Below are positions 17,613 through 26,634 of a stretch of 64,000 nt of DNA, in pieces (positions within the stretch are counted from its first letter, which is position 1; each line of letters starts with the position of its first letter). The notes below the pieces were generated by a model, which saw only the letters and a list, made by a program, of their open reading frames with translations, searched no databases and was not told the origin of the DNA. The translations under genes were made by a program, and so were the position numbers. Source of the DNA: a marine bacterium B5-7 (GTDB taxonomy: Bacteria; Pseudomonadota; Gammaproteobacteria; Arenicellales; CAJQKF01); contig BQJD01000008.1 of assembly GCA_021604525.1 (NCBI GenBank), positions 62,001 to 126,000 on the forward strand, given 5' to 3'.

Positions 17613-18521
17613 TTACGATCTGCGCCGTGTCGCCCGGATTCGGATATAAAAGGTTTGAATCCATAAAAGCGCAATCAGAACAAGACCGACAACCGATGGC
17701 AGTGTTCTAAGAAATGGCGGGTGTTCGTGAATTGAATCGACGCGAACAAGATCCGGTTCTATAAAAACGCCTTTTACCGAAACCGCGCCACCTGGGCTTA
17801 ATTTCACATTGGCCAGGCGAATGGACTCACCTGTATAAATTCTGATCACAGGTGTTGGCGAGCTAACATCGATAATTGGCGCTCTATCGAACACAGTGTG
17901 TTTGCCGGGTCGAGCGTCAAAGTCAGACAAAGTCTTCGAAAAGTAGACGTTTTGCTCGACCAGAGCCGGTATGAACATGCGGGGTGCTGCCATATATATA
18001 ATTGCAAGCACCGCGAACGTAATGTAGCGAACAATGCTCGGTGGTGCGAATACTGCATCGTGACGAATACTTCGCCAAGTCAACATTATATAAATCAGTG
18101 ACAGTATTGTCAGAATCGGAAAGATCGTGTTCTCTGGCCATAACCATTCAAAGGCGGTCAGGTGCCAATCGAAGGGAGCCAGTAAAAATGATCCCCTCGC
18201 CCATTTTTTCTGTGTCGCATCAAGCAGTAAATGGATCAAGCTGCCCGAGGCAAGAATGATAAATACGGTCATTGATTTTCGACTGATTGCCGCGATTGCC
18301 GCAGAGAAGATAAGACAGAAAAACAGCGAAGACTGAATACCGCTTCGCAGCATTAATTCCATACGGTCGATATCGCCAAACACCTGTCGGGCGAATCGTT
18401 GAACGACCCAGGGAAGATCCGGGATGATGCAGGCGAGAAACACGAACCGCATATCAATATCGTGTTTAACGAGTTTGGCGGACAGTCCCTGGGCACCAAG
18501 GTGTATCAACGTGTTGGGCAT
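17613..18521 (-). CDS. Membrane protein, DUF457/YdjM-like
   Basis: A 302-residue membrane protein. It begins MPNTLIHLGAQG with an early His, has CIIPDLPW after a helix, and GSLIHLLLDATQ, in the order His, P-D, H-x-x-x-D seen in the DUF457/YdjM group of putative membrane metal-dependent hydrolases. After about six helices comes a soluble beta region (around 195-265, possibly OB-like) and a last membrane helix. It is the final gene of a five-gene leftward operon, 19 bases after the acyltransferase. The enzymatic role is unproven for the family. Confidence 0.7.
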   Translation of the reverse strand: MPNTLIHLGAQGLSAKLVKHDIDMRFVFLACIIPDLPWVVQRFARQVFGDIDRMELMLRSGIQSSLFFCLIFSAAIAAISRKSMTVFIILASGSLIHLLLDATQKKWARGSFLLAPFDWHLTAFEWLWPENTIFPILTILSLIYIMLTWRSIRHDAVFAPPSIVRYITFAVLAIIYMAAPRMFIPALVEQNVYFSKTLSDFDARPGKHTVFDRAPIIDVSSPTPVIRIYTGESIRLANVKLSPGGAVSVKGVFIEPDLVRVDSIHEHPPFLRTLPSVVGLVLIALLWIQTFYIRIRATRRRS

Positions 18522-18540
18522 AACCGCGTCTTACCGGTTT

Positions 18541-19335
18541 TCAGATTCCGCCGCAGGTAGGGTCAGTATCATTAAGATTTGTCGCATCGCCTCCATTGGT
18601 GCGATAGCGCACGACCCTTGCGGGAATTCCGACAGCGATGGCATAAGGCGGGATGTCACGCGTCACCACTGAGCCGGCGCCGACTATTGCGCCGTCACCA
18701 ATGTTGGTACCATCGATAACAGTAACCGCGGCACCCAGCCAGACATCGCGGCCGATACTGACACCGCCGCGAGTTTCAAGCGGTTGCTTGACCATGGGTA
18801 TATCGGTTCGTTTGGATCCATGTAGTAAGCCACCGATCGAACAGTTGAAGCCGATTAACGTGTATTCGCCAATTACCAGCGATTCGGCTGTGCCGAGATG
18901 ACAGTTCGGCCCAATATGGACATGGTCCTGAATGTCGATACTGCCGGCACGGGTCTTGATCATCGACATACGTCCGATGAGTACGTTATTGCCGATACGA
19001 ATATGATGATTCTCGGTGCCGCGGAAGGACAGGTTTGTGAAGTCGTCGATCACCACGTTATCGCCAATATCAATATTTCCAGGCGCACGCAGCCCGACAT
19101 GGTGACCAATGACAACGCCCCGACCACTTTTTGCGAACAGGCCCGGGAAAAGCATTTTACGTAATGCCAAGCCCAGCGCTCCCTGGAGTGGGTTGATGAA
19201 TAACATGCAAAACTCGAAGTACAGCAGGTAACCAAGGTGCCGGTTACCGACCACGAGATCCTGATATTTGCGCAGAAACGAGCGCTTTTTATCCTCGATG
19301 ATGGTGTCGAACCGATAGGCGTCGTACTTGTCCAT
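18541..19335 (-). CDS. Hexapeptide-repeat acyltransferase
   Basis: A left-handed parallel beta-helix protein. Hexapeptide repeats run from about residue 75 to 235 (for example IDIGDNVVIDDF, IRIGNNVLIGRM, VSIGRDVWLGAAVTVIDG), and the C-terminal GAGSVVTRDIPPYAIAVGIPARVV is typical of maltose/galactoside-type O-acetyltransferases. It likely acetylates a sugar from acetyl-CoA. The ATG at 19335 is chosen because AAGG lies 8 bases upstream and the upstream gene stops at 19346. A longer frame back to 19410 would overlap that gene by 65 bases. An N-terminal hydrophobic helix may hold it at the membrane. Confidence 0.9.
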   Translation of the reverse strand: MDKYDAYRFDTIIEDKKRSFLRKYQDLVVGNRHLGYLLYFEFCMLFINPLQGALGLALRKMLFPGLFAKSGRGVVIGHHVGLRAPGNIDIGDNVVIDDFTNLSFRGTENHHIRIGNNVLIGRMSMIKTRAGSIDIQDHVHIGPNCHLGTAESLVIGEYTLIGFNCSIGGLLHGSKRTDIPMVKQPLETRGGVSIGRDVWLGAAVTVIDGTNIGDGAIVGAGSVVTRDIPPYAIAVGIPARVVRYRTNGGDATNLNDTDPTCGGI

Positions 19336-19345
19336 GCAGGAGACC

Positions 19346-20407
19346 TTAAGGAGAATGTTCAGGGTCCGGACGACGTGATTTGCGCCCGCCAAGATAGAAT
19401 AATCCGCCAATGATACCGTCGATTATGGTTTTAAGCCGAATCAGGAGGGCAGTCGACAATGCCAGCCCGCTGCTGTATCCGAAGGCAGTAAAGATGACTG
19501 TATAGGCGGCTTCCATTAACCCTAACCCACCAATCGAAACCGGTAGATTCATGATCAGCATGATAGCGGGGACGGCCACCAGGATTTTCAGGAATTCAAC
19601 GTTACTGGAGAATGCCAGCGCAGATACCCATACGTTAATGACTGCGAGAAAATAGAATACCAGCGATATTGCAAACGCTAACCAGAGTGTTGCCGGGTCT
19701 TTTTTATAAGAATTAATGGCGTCGTGAATTCGCTCAATTTTGCTGATCATCCCTGACAGCGAAGTAAAATACCGCCTTGCCAATTGACTGATCAATCCAA
19801 GCGGTCTGGTATCCAGTATGAGCCAGATAATCATTGCGACAATGATGACATAAAGCAGCATACTGGAAGTGATGAGGGGTATGTCGTATTGGTGCATACT
19901 GATAAATACTGCGATCAGAGATACCATGGTGAGCGTGATTAATCCGGTGAATCGTTCGAGGAACACCGAAGCCAGGGATTGCGAATGGGTATTGATCAGC
20001 TTGCCAAGTTCATATACACGTGCGACATCACCGCCCATGCCGGTGGGAAGAAACAAGTTGAAGAATTTGCCGACGTAATAAAGTGCGAACAGTCTTGGCA
20101 AACCGACCGACAGTTTTTTCGATCGCAATAAAATGTGCCATTTATAGGAACTGACCCAATTCATGATCACGCTGACCAGCAATGACAGACACAGATAATA
20201 CGGGTTAACTGATTTGATCGTCTCGACAAATTCTCCTCGTTCCTGTGAATCAAGTAACCCGGCCTTATGAATCACGAAGCCAATCAGTGCCAGTGTCACC
20301 ACGATTCGAACCATCCGCCATAGCCGGCTCCTCGTCGCTGAACGTGTCGGGGTTATGGGATTGCTTGCAGTCACGATCGCTTCTGGTATTTGCGCTTCTT
20401 CAACCAT
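19346..20407 (-). CDS. UPF0104 / LPG-synthase-type flippase-like membrane protein
   Basis: A 353-residue protein with about eight membrane helices. It has LFLPTGMGGDVARVYELGK and NLPVSIGGLGLMEAAY, the two conserved motifs of the lysylphosphatidylglycerol synthase transmembrane region family (UPF0104, COG0392). Members without a synthase domain, like this one, are suspected lipid or lipid-linked-glycan flippases. It overlaps the FrhB-like gene by 37 bases and ends 10 bases before the acyltransferase start, so it is in the middle of a tight operon. Function as a flippase is inference. Confidence 0.9.
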   Translation of the reverse strand: MVEEAQIPEAIVTASNPITPTRSATRSRLWRMVRIVVTLALIGFVIHKAGLLDSQERGEFVETIKSVNPYYLCLSLLVSVIMNWVSSYKWHILLRSKKLSVGLPRLFALYYVGKFFNLFLPTGMGGDVARVYELGKLINTHSQSLASVFLERFTGLITLTMVSLIAVFISMHQYDIPLITSSMLLYVIIVAMIIWLILDTRPLGLISQLARRYFTSLSGMISKIERIHDAINSYKKDPATLWLAFAISLVFYFLAVINVWVSALAFSSNVEFLKILVAVPAIMLIMNLPVSIGGLGLMEAAYTVIFTAFGYSSGLALSTALLIRLKTIIDGIIGGLFYLGGRKSRRPDPEHSP

Positions 20408-21732
20408 AGCCGCAATTTGATCAGCGGTATTGCTGCCTTCGAGGTCAGGAAGAATATCAATGGATAACGCAGCATGCGATGACGCCCGATTGCCAGTAGC
20501 GATGAAACGCCGCGCTCGGTAAGACGTTCATGCAGCGTAGATTCGGGCACCTCTACGTGATAATGCGGTACAGCACGTCCACCACGAGCGCGCCGTGCGA
20601 GTCGAAGCGGTGCATTCATACCCTTGCGTTTGGTCTGTTGTCGATGCGTCAGGTAGGACTTGTCATCGCCAAGGTTGGTGGCAATTAAGGTGCCGCGTTG
20701 TACGGCCCGCTCAAGTAGTGCCTTGCCACGGGCATTGCGTACAAGTATTCGCGAATGGTAGGGAAATTTGTATTTGCCCTCAGCATCGCGAGTCCACGCA
20801 TCGCTAACTGCGATATCGGAGAACAGGCCCGAACCGTCGATACAAGTCTGGCATCGATCCGGCATATACAGACCGATAAAGTAATTATAGGCCCCGTCCT
20901 TATAGTTGGAGTAATGCAAGTCGCGGATTTCACCATCTTGCATAATGGCGCGCATTTTGCCAGGCCAATCGCCGCCGCGAAATTGAAAATCGCTGATCTC
21001 CTCGGGTTTGATGCCTTTGGTTTCGAGCAATTCCGGAACCACGTAGGTTTCCAGCGCGCCACCACAGAAAAGGCCCACGACATAAGGTATCTTTTCTTTC
21101 AGTTCGGGTATGGCGTCAAAGGCGAAGCGAAGGCCATGGACATGACAGGGCAGTGCTGCGACCGCATAGGTTTCATCGGAATTCAGCACCTCTTTCAAGA
21201 TGGCATTGAAAGGGATGATGGTATACCTCGATCCCTGGCTTGCCAGCAAATCGGCTTCCGTGCGGGCGATAAATGATTCACCGAGCCACGGTTTATCGGC
21301 ACGCATTCGGGTAACGATACATCCATCGACATCACCGTGTCGTAACAGATCGTTCAGTAACCCCGTGATGACGCCACCGCCGGCGCCACCGGCGCGCATC
21401 GACTCGTTGACCGCATAGCCGACATGCACCTCATTGACTCGTCCGTCAAAGCCGTCGTCGAGTTTATCGTCGTCGAAAGATAATTGATTGAGACGCTGGA
21501 AAGACACGTCTTCGCCGGGACAGACCTTTCGGCACAACCCGCACTCGGTACAACGATCTTCATCAATGACCGGATAGTAATCTGGTCCAAGACTTAGTGC
21601 GTTTTCCGGACATACACCAACACAGGTGCCGGAGCGGGCGCACAACATGGGATCACGAAATGCGACCGATAGAACGTCGGGATCAATTCTTTTCAAACGT
21701 GTGGATGCATCCTTTGCAATTGACACGGTCAA
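20371..21732 (-). CDS. FrhB-like (coenzyme F420 hydrogenase/dehydrogenase beta) iron-sulfur protein
   Basis: 453 residues. The N-terminus has two cluster-binding motifs: a divergent CARSGTCVGVCP and a classical CTECGLCRKVCPG. The FrhB N- and C-terminal domains follow, with AGGAGGGVITGLL, ALPCHVHGLRF, GLFCGGALE and CIDGSGLFSDIAVSDAW. Family members are flavin iron-sulfur reductases. In bacteria without F420 they are found in polysaccharide loci, often near pyruvyl transferases, with unknown chemistry. The start is uncertain (TTG at 21732 or GTG at 21726). It lies 15 bases after the spermidine-synthase-like gene. The C-terminal 60 residues include a hydrophobic stretch. Confidence 0.9.
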   Translation of the reverse strand: MTVSIAKDASTRLKRIDPDVLSVAFRDPMLCARSGTCVGVCPENALSLGPDYYPVIDEDRCTECGLCRKVCPGEDVSFQRLNQLSFDDDKLDDGFDGRVNEVHVGYAVNESMRAGGAGGGVITGLLNDLLRHGDVDGCIVTRMRADKPWLGESFIARTEADLLASQGSRYTIIPFNAILKEVLNSDETYAVAALPCHVHGLRFAFDAIPELKEKIPYVVGLFCGGALETYVVPELLETKGIKPEEISDFQFRGGDWPGKMRAIMQDGEIRDLHYSNYKDGAYNYFIGLYMPDRCQTCIDGSGLFSDIAVSDAWTRDAEGKYKFPYHSRILVRNARGKALLERAVQRGTLIATNLGDDKSYLTHRQQTKRKGMNAPLRLARRARGGRAVPHYHVEVPESTLHERLTERGVSSLLAIGRHRMLRYPLIFFLTSKAAIPLIKLRLWLKKRKYQKRS

Positions 21733-21747
21733 TAAACTCTGGAAACT

Positions 21748-24144
21748 TTAAGTAGCCTGATTGACAGGTTCTGTGACATGAAACATCCGGCCAAGCAGTA
21801 ACATTGCCAGCAGATACAGCATGGAGGCAGCAATGATAGTGAGTGTAAATCCAAGATAGAGAGACAACACTACACTTAACAAGCCGCCGACAATAGTGCA
21901 AAGACCATTCATTGCCCAACACCATGCAACCGTTCCCTGCGGTTTGAAGCGGGCAAGCGAGATACCGATGGGAAACGGCATCCCCAGGAAAAACCCGACT
22001 GGCACGAGCATCAGTGAGGCAATCAGCATGCGAATGCCAAGCGACCAGGTCAGGGCGAAGTTAAACAGCATATCCTTGGTGATCAATAAGATACCGATAG
22101 TGATCAGGACCGCCATGAACGGCTTGCGCAAACTACTTAGACGATTGAAATCCAGTCGCGACGAGAATGCGCTACCGAGCCCGGCGCCAAGTAACATCGA
22201 AAATACTGCGGTTGCATAGGTATAGGTTGGAAATCCGATCAACTTCATGAAGACCTGAATTAAAACCAGTTCGATGATGATGAATCCCGCACCCAGACAG
22301 GCGAAGTAACCCATAAATGTCATCTTGCCCTGCCACTTCTCCCGGCCGGTGCGACTGAATAACATCGGCACGCCAAGGACAATCAGTGCAAACAGGATCG
22401 AGGCGCCGCCGGTGACGAATAAATGTAACACGTCAAGTGGGAAGCCTGCTTCACGTCGCTTGTTAAGGAGAAATGCAGCGGATGCGTTGACATACTTGCT
22501 ATCATCGATTTGTTCGATGGCAAGGGATTTCCGAATGAAATTGAAAAAAGGTTTGTCATCGGTCGGTGCGGAAATTCGATAGGGCACGCGTTCGATGGTC
22601 TTTGCGGAAATTTCACCAGTAAAAAACTCGTCGGGCAAATAATTTTTCTCAGGATCACTTGGATGCACGACGGTGTGAAAGGTATTGTTATAGTTAAGGA
22701 ACGACTCGGCGCGGGCGAGGTCCTCTGATGTCCATGGCGTCATGCTTATCAGCGTGGTTGGCAGGTTATCGGCCGACTGGCTGGATTCGACTACCAGTAC
22801 GTGATCACGGAAATTCGTTAGCCCCAACTCTTCCCATGCACGCGATGCAGCGGCCATCATGCGGGGAAACAAATGGTGGTTAATGTGCAAGATTCCGTCT
22901 TTCTTCAGATGCTGGAAGTACTCTTTGTATGCTTCAACCGTTTGCAGATAGACGGGTGATATGGCGCCACTGCCGGCTGCCAGAGATGAACTGGTATGGT
23001 TGCTCATCATCTGAATGATGTCGTACTTGTGATTGGTGCCGCGCAGGAAACTGCGACCTTCTCCACGCACCGCATTTACCCGCGGATCGTTATAAATATT
23101 GCCTGTCCATTCGGCATAGCGGGTTTTCGCGAGTTCTACTACCGAGCCCACCAGCTCGACTGCATCGACGTGTTTTGCACCATATAACAACGCCGCCTTG
23201 GTCTCCTGCCCGCCGGCCGCGCCGATCACCAGGACATCCGAGTCGGTGTTCGCTTTGAGATAATGGGATACCAGCACCATGGGTCCCCAAAACTGAATAG
23301 TCTTGAGTTTTTCGATATTTTTTCGAAGCGCATCGTAGTCGCCGTCAAACTTATAGTAATAGCTGGTCTGGGTACCGCCATCATAGGCAATCCATTTTAT
23401 TCCGCCACGGTAATCGACAATATCGATACTCGATACCGGGTCCCAGACAGATGTTTCGATTTTGCCTGAATAGTAGTAGTTCGCGAAGCCGCGCTTGTTC
23501 ATATGCGGTGCGATATCGTAGGGCTTGTCACGCAACAAGGGCTTGAGCCCGACTGCAACTGCCAATGCCAACACGATCAGGGAGAGGATGCGGCTGGGAA
23601 TGAAGAACGACGCCGCAATGAGCGCGGTAGCCGCACATAGAATGAGCAGGCCTGGTGCCCCGTACTGCTGAACTGCCAGTAAAATGGCGACGCAACCGGA
23701 TGCTGCGCCAATTAAATCCCAGAAATACAGTGATTGGATCTTATCGGCAAAGCGCGAGAAGATCGCCGAGATGATCAGTCCACTTATCAAAAACGGCGTG
23801 GCGATTGCTGTCAGAATCAGCATGAAGGTTTGTAGTGCCTTTACAGGGTACTTGCCGATGTGCTTGTAATTGAACTGCAAATCATTGAGTACAGGCAGAA
23901 TGACATAGCAGGCGATGGCCATAGCCACGGCGAGGATTGCAATAATCACCCAGAATCGCCGATGCTGATCGATTGGCTTGAGCGACACGATTACACCGGA
24001 CACGCCGATTGAGAACATCGCCAGCGTGATCACCATGTAGGCCATATTCGGGAACCACAGGTGATCGAAAATTCTTATCAGGGTGAGTTCAAGCAGTAAA
24101 GTCGTGAAAGCAATGAAATACAGACCGAGTCGTACACTGTGCAT
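21748..24144 (-). CDS. Membrane-embedded spermidine-synthase-like protein
   Basis: A 798-residue protein with three parts: about seven N-terminal membrane helices, a cytosolic aminopropyltransferase/methyltransferase-like domain, and about six C-terminal helices. In the central domain, VLVIGAAGGQETKAALLYG is the glycine-rich nucleoside-binding loop and VDAVELVG is the following acidic strand end. DIIQMMSNHTSSS replaces the usual catalytic D-x-x-D region of SpeE. Family members fused to membrane helices are widespread, but their substrate is not polyamine in most cases. It is the first gene of the leftward five-gene operon. The missing SpeE signature suggests a different small acceptor. Confidence 0.85.
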   Translation of the reverse strand: MHSVRLGLYFIAFTTLLLELTLIRIFDHLWFPNMAYMVITLAMFSIGVSGVIVSLKPIDQHRRFWVIIAILAVAMAIACYVILPVLNDLQFNYKHIGKYPVKALQTFMLILTAIATPFLISGLIISAIFSRFADKIQSLYFWDLIGAASGCVAILLAVQQYGAPGLLILCAATALIAASFFIPSRILSLIVLALAVAVGLKPLLRDKPYDIAPHMNKRGFANYYYSGKIETSVWDPVSSIDIVDYRGGIKWIAYDGGTQTSYYYKFDGDYDALRKNIEKLKTIQFWGPMVLVSHYLKANTDSDVLVIGAAGGQETKAALLYGAKHVDAVELVGSVVELAKTRYAEWTGNIYNDPRVNAVRGEGRSFLRGTNHKYDIIQMMSNHTSSSLAAGSGAISPVYLQTVEAYKEYFQHLKKDGILHINHHLFPRMMAAASRAWEELGLTNFRDHVLVVESSQSADNLPTTLISMTPWTSEDLARAESFLNYNNTFHTVVHPSDPEKNYLPDEFFTGEISAKTIERVPYRISAPTDDKPFFNFIRKSLAIEQIDDSKYVNASAAFLLNKRREAGFPLDVLHLFVTGGASILFALIVLGVPMLFSRTGREKWQGKMTFMGYFACLGAGFIIIELVLIQVFMKLIGFPTYTYATAVFSMLLGAGLGSAFSSRLDFNRLSSLRKPFMAVLITIGILLITKDMLFNFALTWSLGIRMLIASLMLVPVGFFLGMPFPIGISLARFKPQGTVAWCWAMNGLCTIVGGLLSVVLSLYLGFTLTIIAASMLYLLAMLLLGRMFHVTEPVNQAT

Positions 24145-24319
24145 GCGATATCACACGAATCGTTTTATGAGGACAATGCCAATCGCCGCAATTGCCTCGT
24201 AAAGGGGTTATAAGAGAATTCGAATGTTAAAGTGCCTCCGGTCCTTTAGAGGCGGCGTGAGTATACTTTGGCACTACTGATAAGTCATGCAACGCTGCTT
24301 TCAATCGTGAAATTTCTGG

Positions 24320-25924
24320 CTAACCTATTGCCGGTATCTCGATGCCGGGAACATTCCATTTCGAGTTGCTGGACAAGGGATGTGGTGTCGTCTCATCCTG
24401 CGGTTTAATATCCTTGGGCTGATTGTCGTTGTCACTGTCAGCGGTTTTTTCAGCTTCGATTACTGACTCGTTGATTCCATCAGCAGAATCTGGCTGATAG
24501 CCCTCAGCGTTCCGGACGACTTCCGCCACATCATCATCTGAATTGGATACGTTCAGCGTGGCTTGCTCAGCTACTATTTCGTCGGATGCCGTTTGAGGGG
24601 CGGACGTTGAGTCTTCAAGAGGCATGTCCGCCAATTCCTTGGGGGTGCGGGGTCGTGGCGCATTCTTGTCCCGTTTTTGACTTCGTGTATCACGTTTACC
24701 CTGCTGTTCTGGCCGTGTTAGTTGGGGGAGTTCCTCAACATTGATACTCTCACGTTGTATCGGATGACCAATGTAGGACTCGATATCAAGGAGATGGAAG
24801 GCATAGTCTTCACAGGCGAACGAAACTGCGTCACCGCTTGCGCCGGCACGCGCAGTGCGACCTATACGGTGAACATAATCTTCAGGATCCTGGGGCAGGT
24901 CAAAGTTGATCACATGGCTGACTGCAGGAATATGCAATCCCCGTGCGGCGACATCGGTCGCGACCATGATATTGCATCGACCGTCGGCAAAGCGCTTCAG
25001 CATGGACTCGCGTTTTTTCTGCGGTACTTCACCCGTCAATACTACTGCATCGTGTCCATTAGCCTTCAACCAGGCGCCGACCTGGTCGGCAGCATGACGG
25101 GTATTGGTGAATGTCAGCACCCGGCCGTCATCCATTTTCGAAAGCAGATCGATCAATAGACGAATTTTTTCCACATTGCTCGGGTAATAGACGACTTCAC
25201 GGATATTATCGGCAACTGTACGATCGGACTCGATACGGATGGTGCGTGGATCGTTCATGTGCTCATAGGCGAGTTCCATCACCCGATGCGAAAGAGTCGC
25301 AGAGAACAGCATGTTCAGGCGCATATCCGGTGGCGGCATATGCCTCAGGATATAACGCATATCTTTGATGAATCCAAGGTCGAACATGCGGTCCGCCTCA
25401 TCGAGAATCACCACTTCAATTGAATCGAGTGAGTACACGCCTTGTTTCAGATAATCAATCAGCCGTCCCGGCGTACCGATGAGGATGTCTGTACCTGAAG
25501 CAATTGTGTCGCGTTGTTGTTCGTAGTCGGTGCCGCCGTAGGCCAGCGCCATGGACAAATCGGTATACTTGCCGAGCATCATTGCGTCTTTGTGAATCTG
25601 TAGCGCCAGTTCACGGGTCGGGGCGATAATCAGCGTTCTCGGCGAGCGGCCGGCTACCGGGTTGTCGACATCGCCTTTTGATGTTTCCGAGAGTAAATGA
25701 TTGAAAGCAGCAAGCAGAAAAGCGGCAGTTTTACCCGTGCCGGTTTGCGCCTGGCCCGCGACATCTTCACCTCGCAGGGCAACCGGCAACGCCTCAGCCT
25801 GAATCGGTGTACAGTGTGCGAAACCCGCATCTTCAAGTCCCTTGATCAAGGAGGGATGCAGTTTCAGTTGGTTGAACCGAATATCGCTTAAGTGGGAGTT
25901 TTCGCTTAAATCGGGATTGTTCAT
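24320..25924 (-). CDS. rhlB: DEAD-box RNA helicase RhlB
   Basis: All DEAD-box motifs are in order: the Q-motif region 17-42, AQTGTGKT (59-66), PTRELALQI, TPGRL, LDEADRMFD, FSATL, and VATDVAARGLHIPAV with HRIGRTARAG. In E. coli RhlB unwinds RNA inside the RNase E degradosome. Divergence from trxA-rho matches E. coli gene order and supports RhlB over other paralogues. The preferred start is the ATG at 25924; the frame extends to a TTG at 25945. The C-terminus is unusual: a short basic stretch and then about 100 mostly acidic, low-complexity residues, longer than the E. coli protein of about 420. Confidence 0.93.
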   Translation of the reverse strand: MNNPDLSENSHLSDIRFNQLKLHPSLIKGLEDAGFAHCTPIQAEALPVALRGEDVAGQAQTGTGKTAAFLLAAFNHLLSETSKGDVDNPVAGRSPRTLIIAPTRELALQIHKDAMMLGKYTDLSMALAYGGTDYEQQRDTIASGTDILIGTPGRLIDYLKQGVYSLDSIEVVILDEADRMFDLGFIKDMRYILRHMPPPDMRLNMLFSATLSHRVMELAYEHMNDPRTIRIESDRTVADNIREVVYYPSNVEKIRLLIDLLSKMDDGRVLTFTNTRHAADQVGAWLKANGHDAVVLTGEVPQKKRESMLKRFADGRCNIMVATDVAARGLHIPAVSHVINFDLPQDPEDYVHRIGRTARAGASGDAVSFACEDYAFHLLDIESYIGHPIQRESINVEELPQLTRPEQQGKRDTRSQKRDKNAPRPRTPKELADMPLEDSTSAPQTASDEIVAEQATLNVSNSDDDVAEVVRNAEGYQPDSADGINESVIEAEKTADSDNDNQPKDIKPQDETTPHPLSSNSKWNVPGIEIPAIG

Positions 25925-26133
25925 CAAAATATTATTTACCGGCAATAATGTTCATATGGTGTTGTAATGACCGACTCTCGCCAGGATGATGATCATCACC
26001 TGTTTTAAAATGTGTATGTGGGTGCGGGACCGGGGATTGCAATGCGGATGCAAATGGGGTGAAATCCGCGCAGTACCCAAATTCAATATCCCCACCCATA
26101 TTTTCTATTGTTTCCTGTGGAGGCAGCAATTTC

Positions 26134-26460
26134 ATGTCCGACAAAATCGTGCACATCAGCGACGATACGTTTGAAGAGGAAGTCCTCAAATCAGATAAAC
26201 CCGTACTCATCGATTACTGGGCCGAATGGTGCGGTCCCTGCAAGATGATTGCTCCGGTACTCGAAGAGATCGCGGATGAGTATGCTGACCGGGTAACCGT
26301 CGCCAAGTTGAATATCGATGAAAATCCGGAGACGCCACCAAAGTATGGTATCCGTGGAATTCCAACTTTAATGCTGTTCAAGGATGGCAACGTCGAAGCC
26401 ACCAAGGTGGGCGCCGTTTCAAAGTCCCAGTTAACTGCATTCATTGACGGAAACCTGTAA
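26134..26460 (+). CDS. trxA: Thioredoxin
   Basis: A 108-residue thioredoxin with the active site W-C-G-P-C at 32-36, the buried Asp27, and the cis-proline loop GIPTL. It reduces protein disulfides in the cytoplasm using electrons from thioredoxin reductase. The ATG at 26134 follows GGAGG with good spacing and gives the family's usual length. An upstream in-frame ATG at 26059 would add an unlikely 25-residue Ser/Pro-rich leader. It is divergent from rhlB and upstream of rho, as in E. coli. Confidence 0.97.
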   Translation: MSDKIVHISDDTFEEEVLKSDKPVLIDYWAEWCGPCKMIAPVLEEIADEYADRVTVAKLNIDENPETPPKYGIRGIPTLMLFKDGNVEATKVGAVSKSQLTAFIDGNL

Positions 26461-26634
26461 AAAGTATAACACACCGTGGCCGGTACGACTTGCCGGCTGC
26501 GGGGTTGTCAGTTATGATAACTCCCTAATAAGTATCTCCGCTTCCTTCGTTCCATTCTTTCCTAAACGCACATCGTGATTCCGGGCCACTCCCGTGGCAA
26601 TACCGGACTCCGGTAACCGATGCTTCCAACTCTT

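Noticed and set aside
20755-21276. Plus-strand open frame of 173 codons antisense to the FrhB-like gene
   Set aside because: The FrhB-like frame has conserved motifs along the whole stretch; the antisense frame has none and no start site.
24234-24253. GCCTC/GAGGC hairpin after rhlB
   Set aside because: Only a 5-bp stem and no T-run on the rhlB strand; too weak for a terminator call.
26510-26522. Palindrome AGTTATGATAACT upstream of rho
   Set aside because: A single short palindrome in the rho leader with no second copy; not enough to call an operator.
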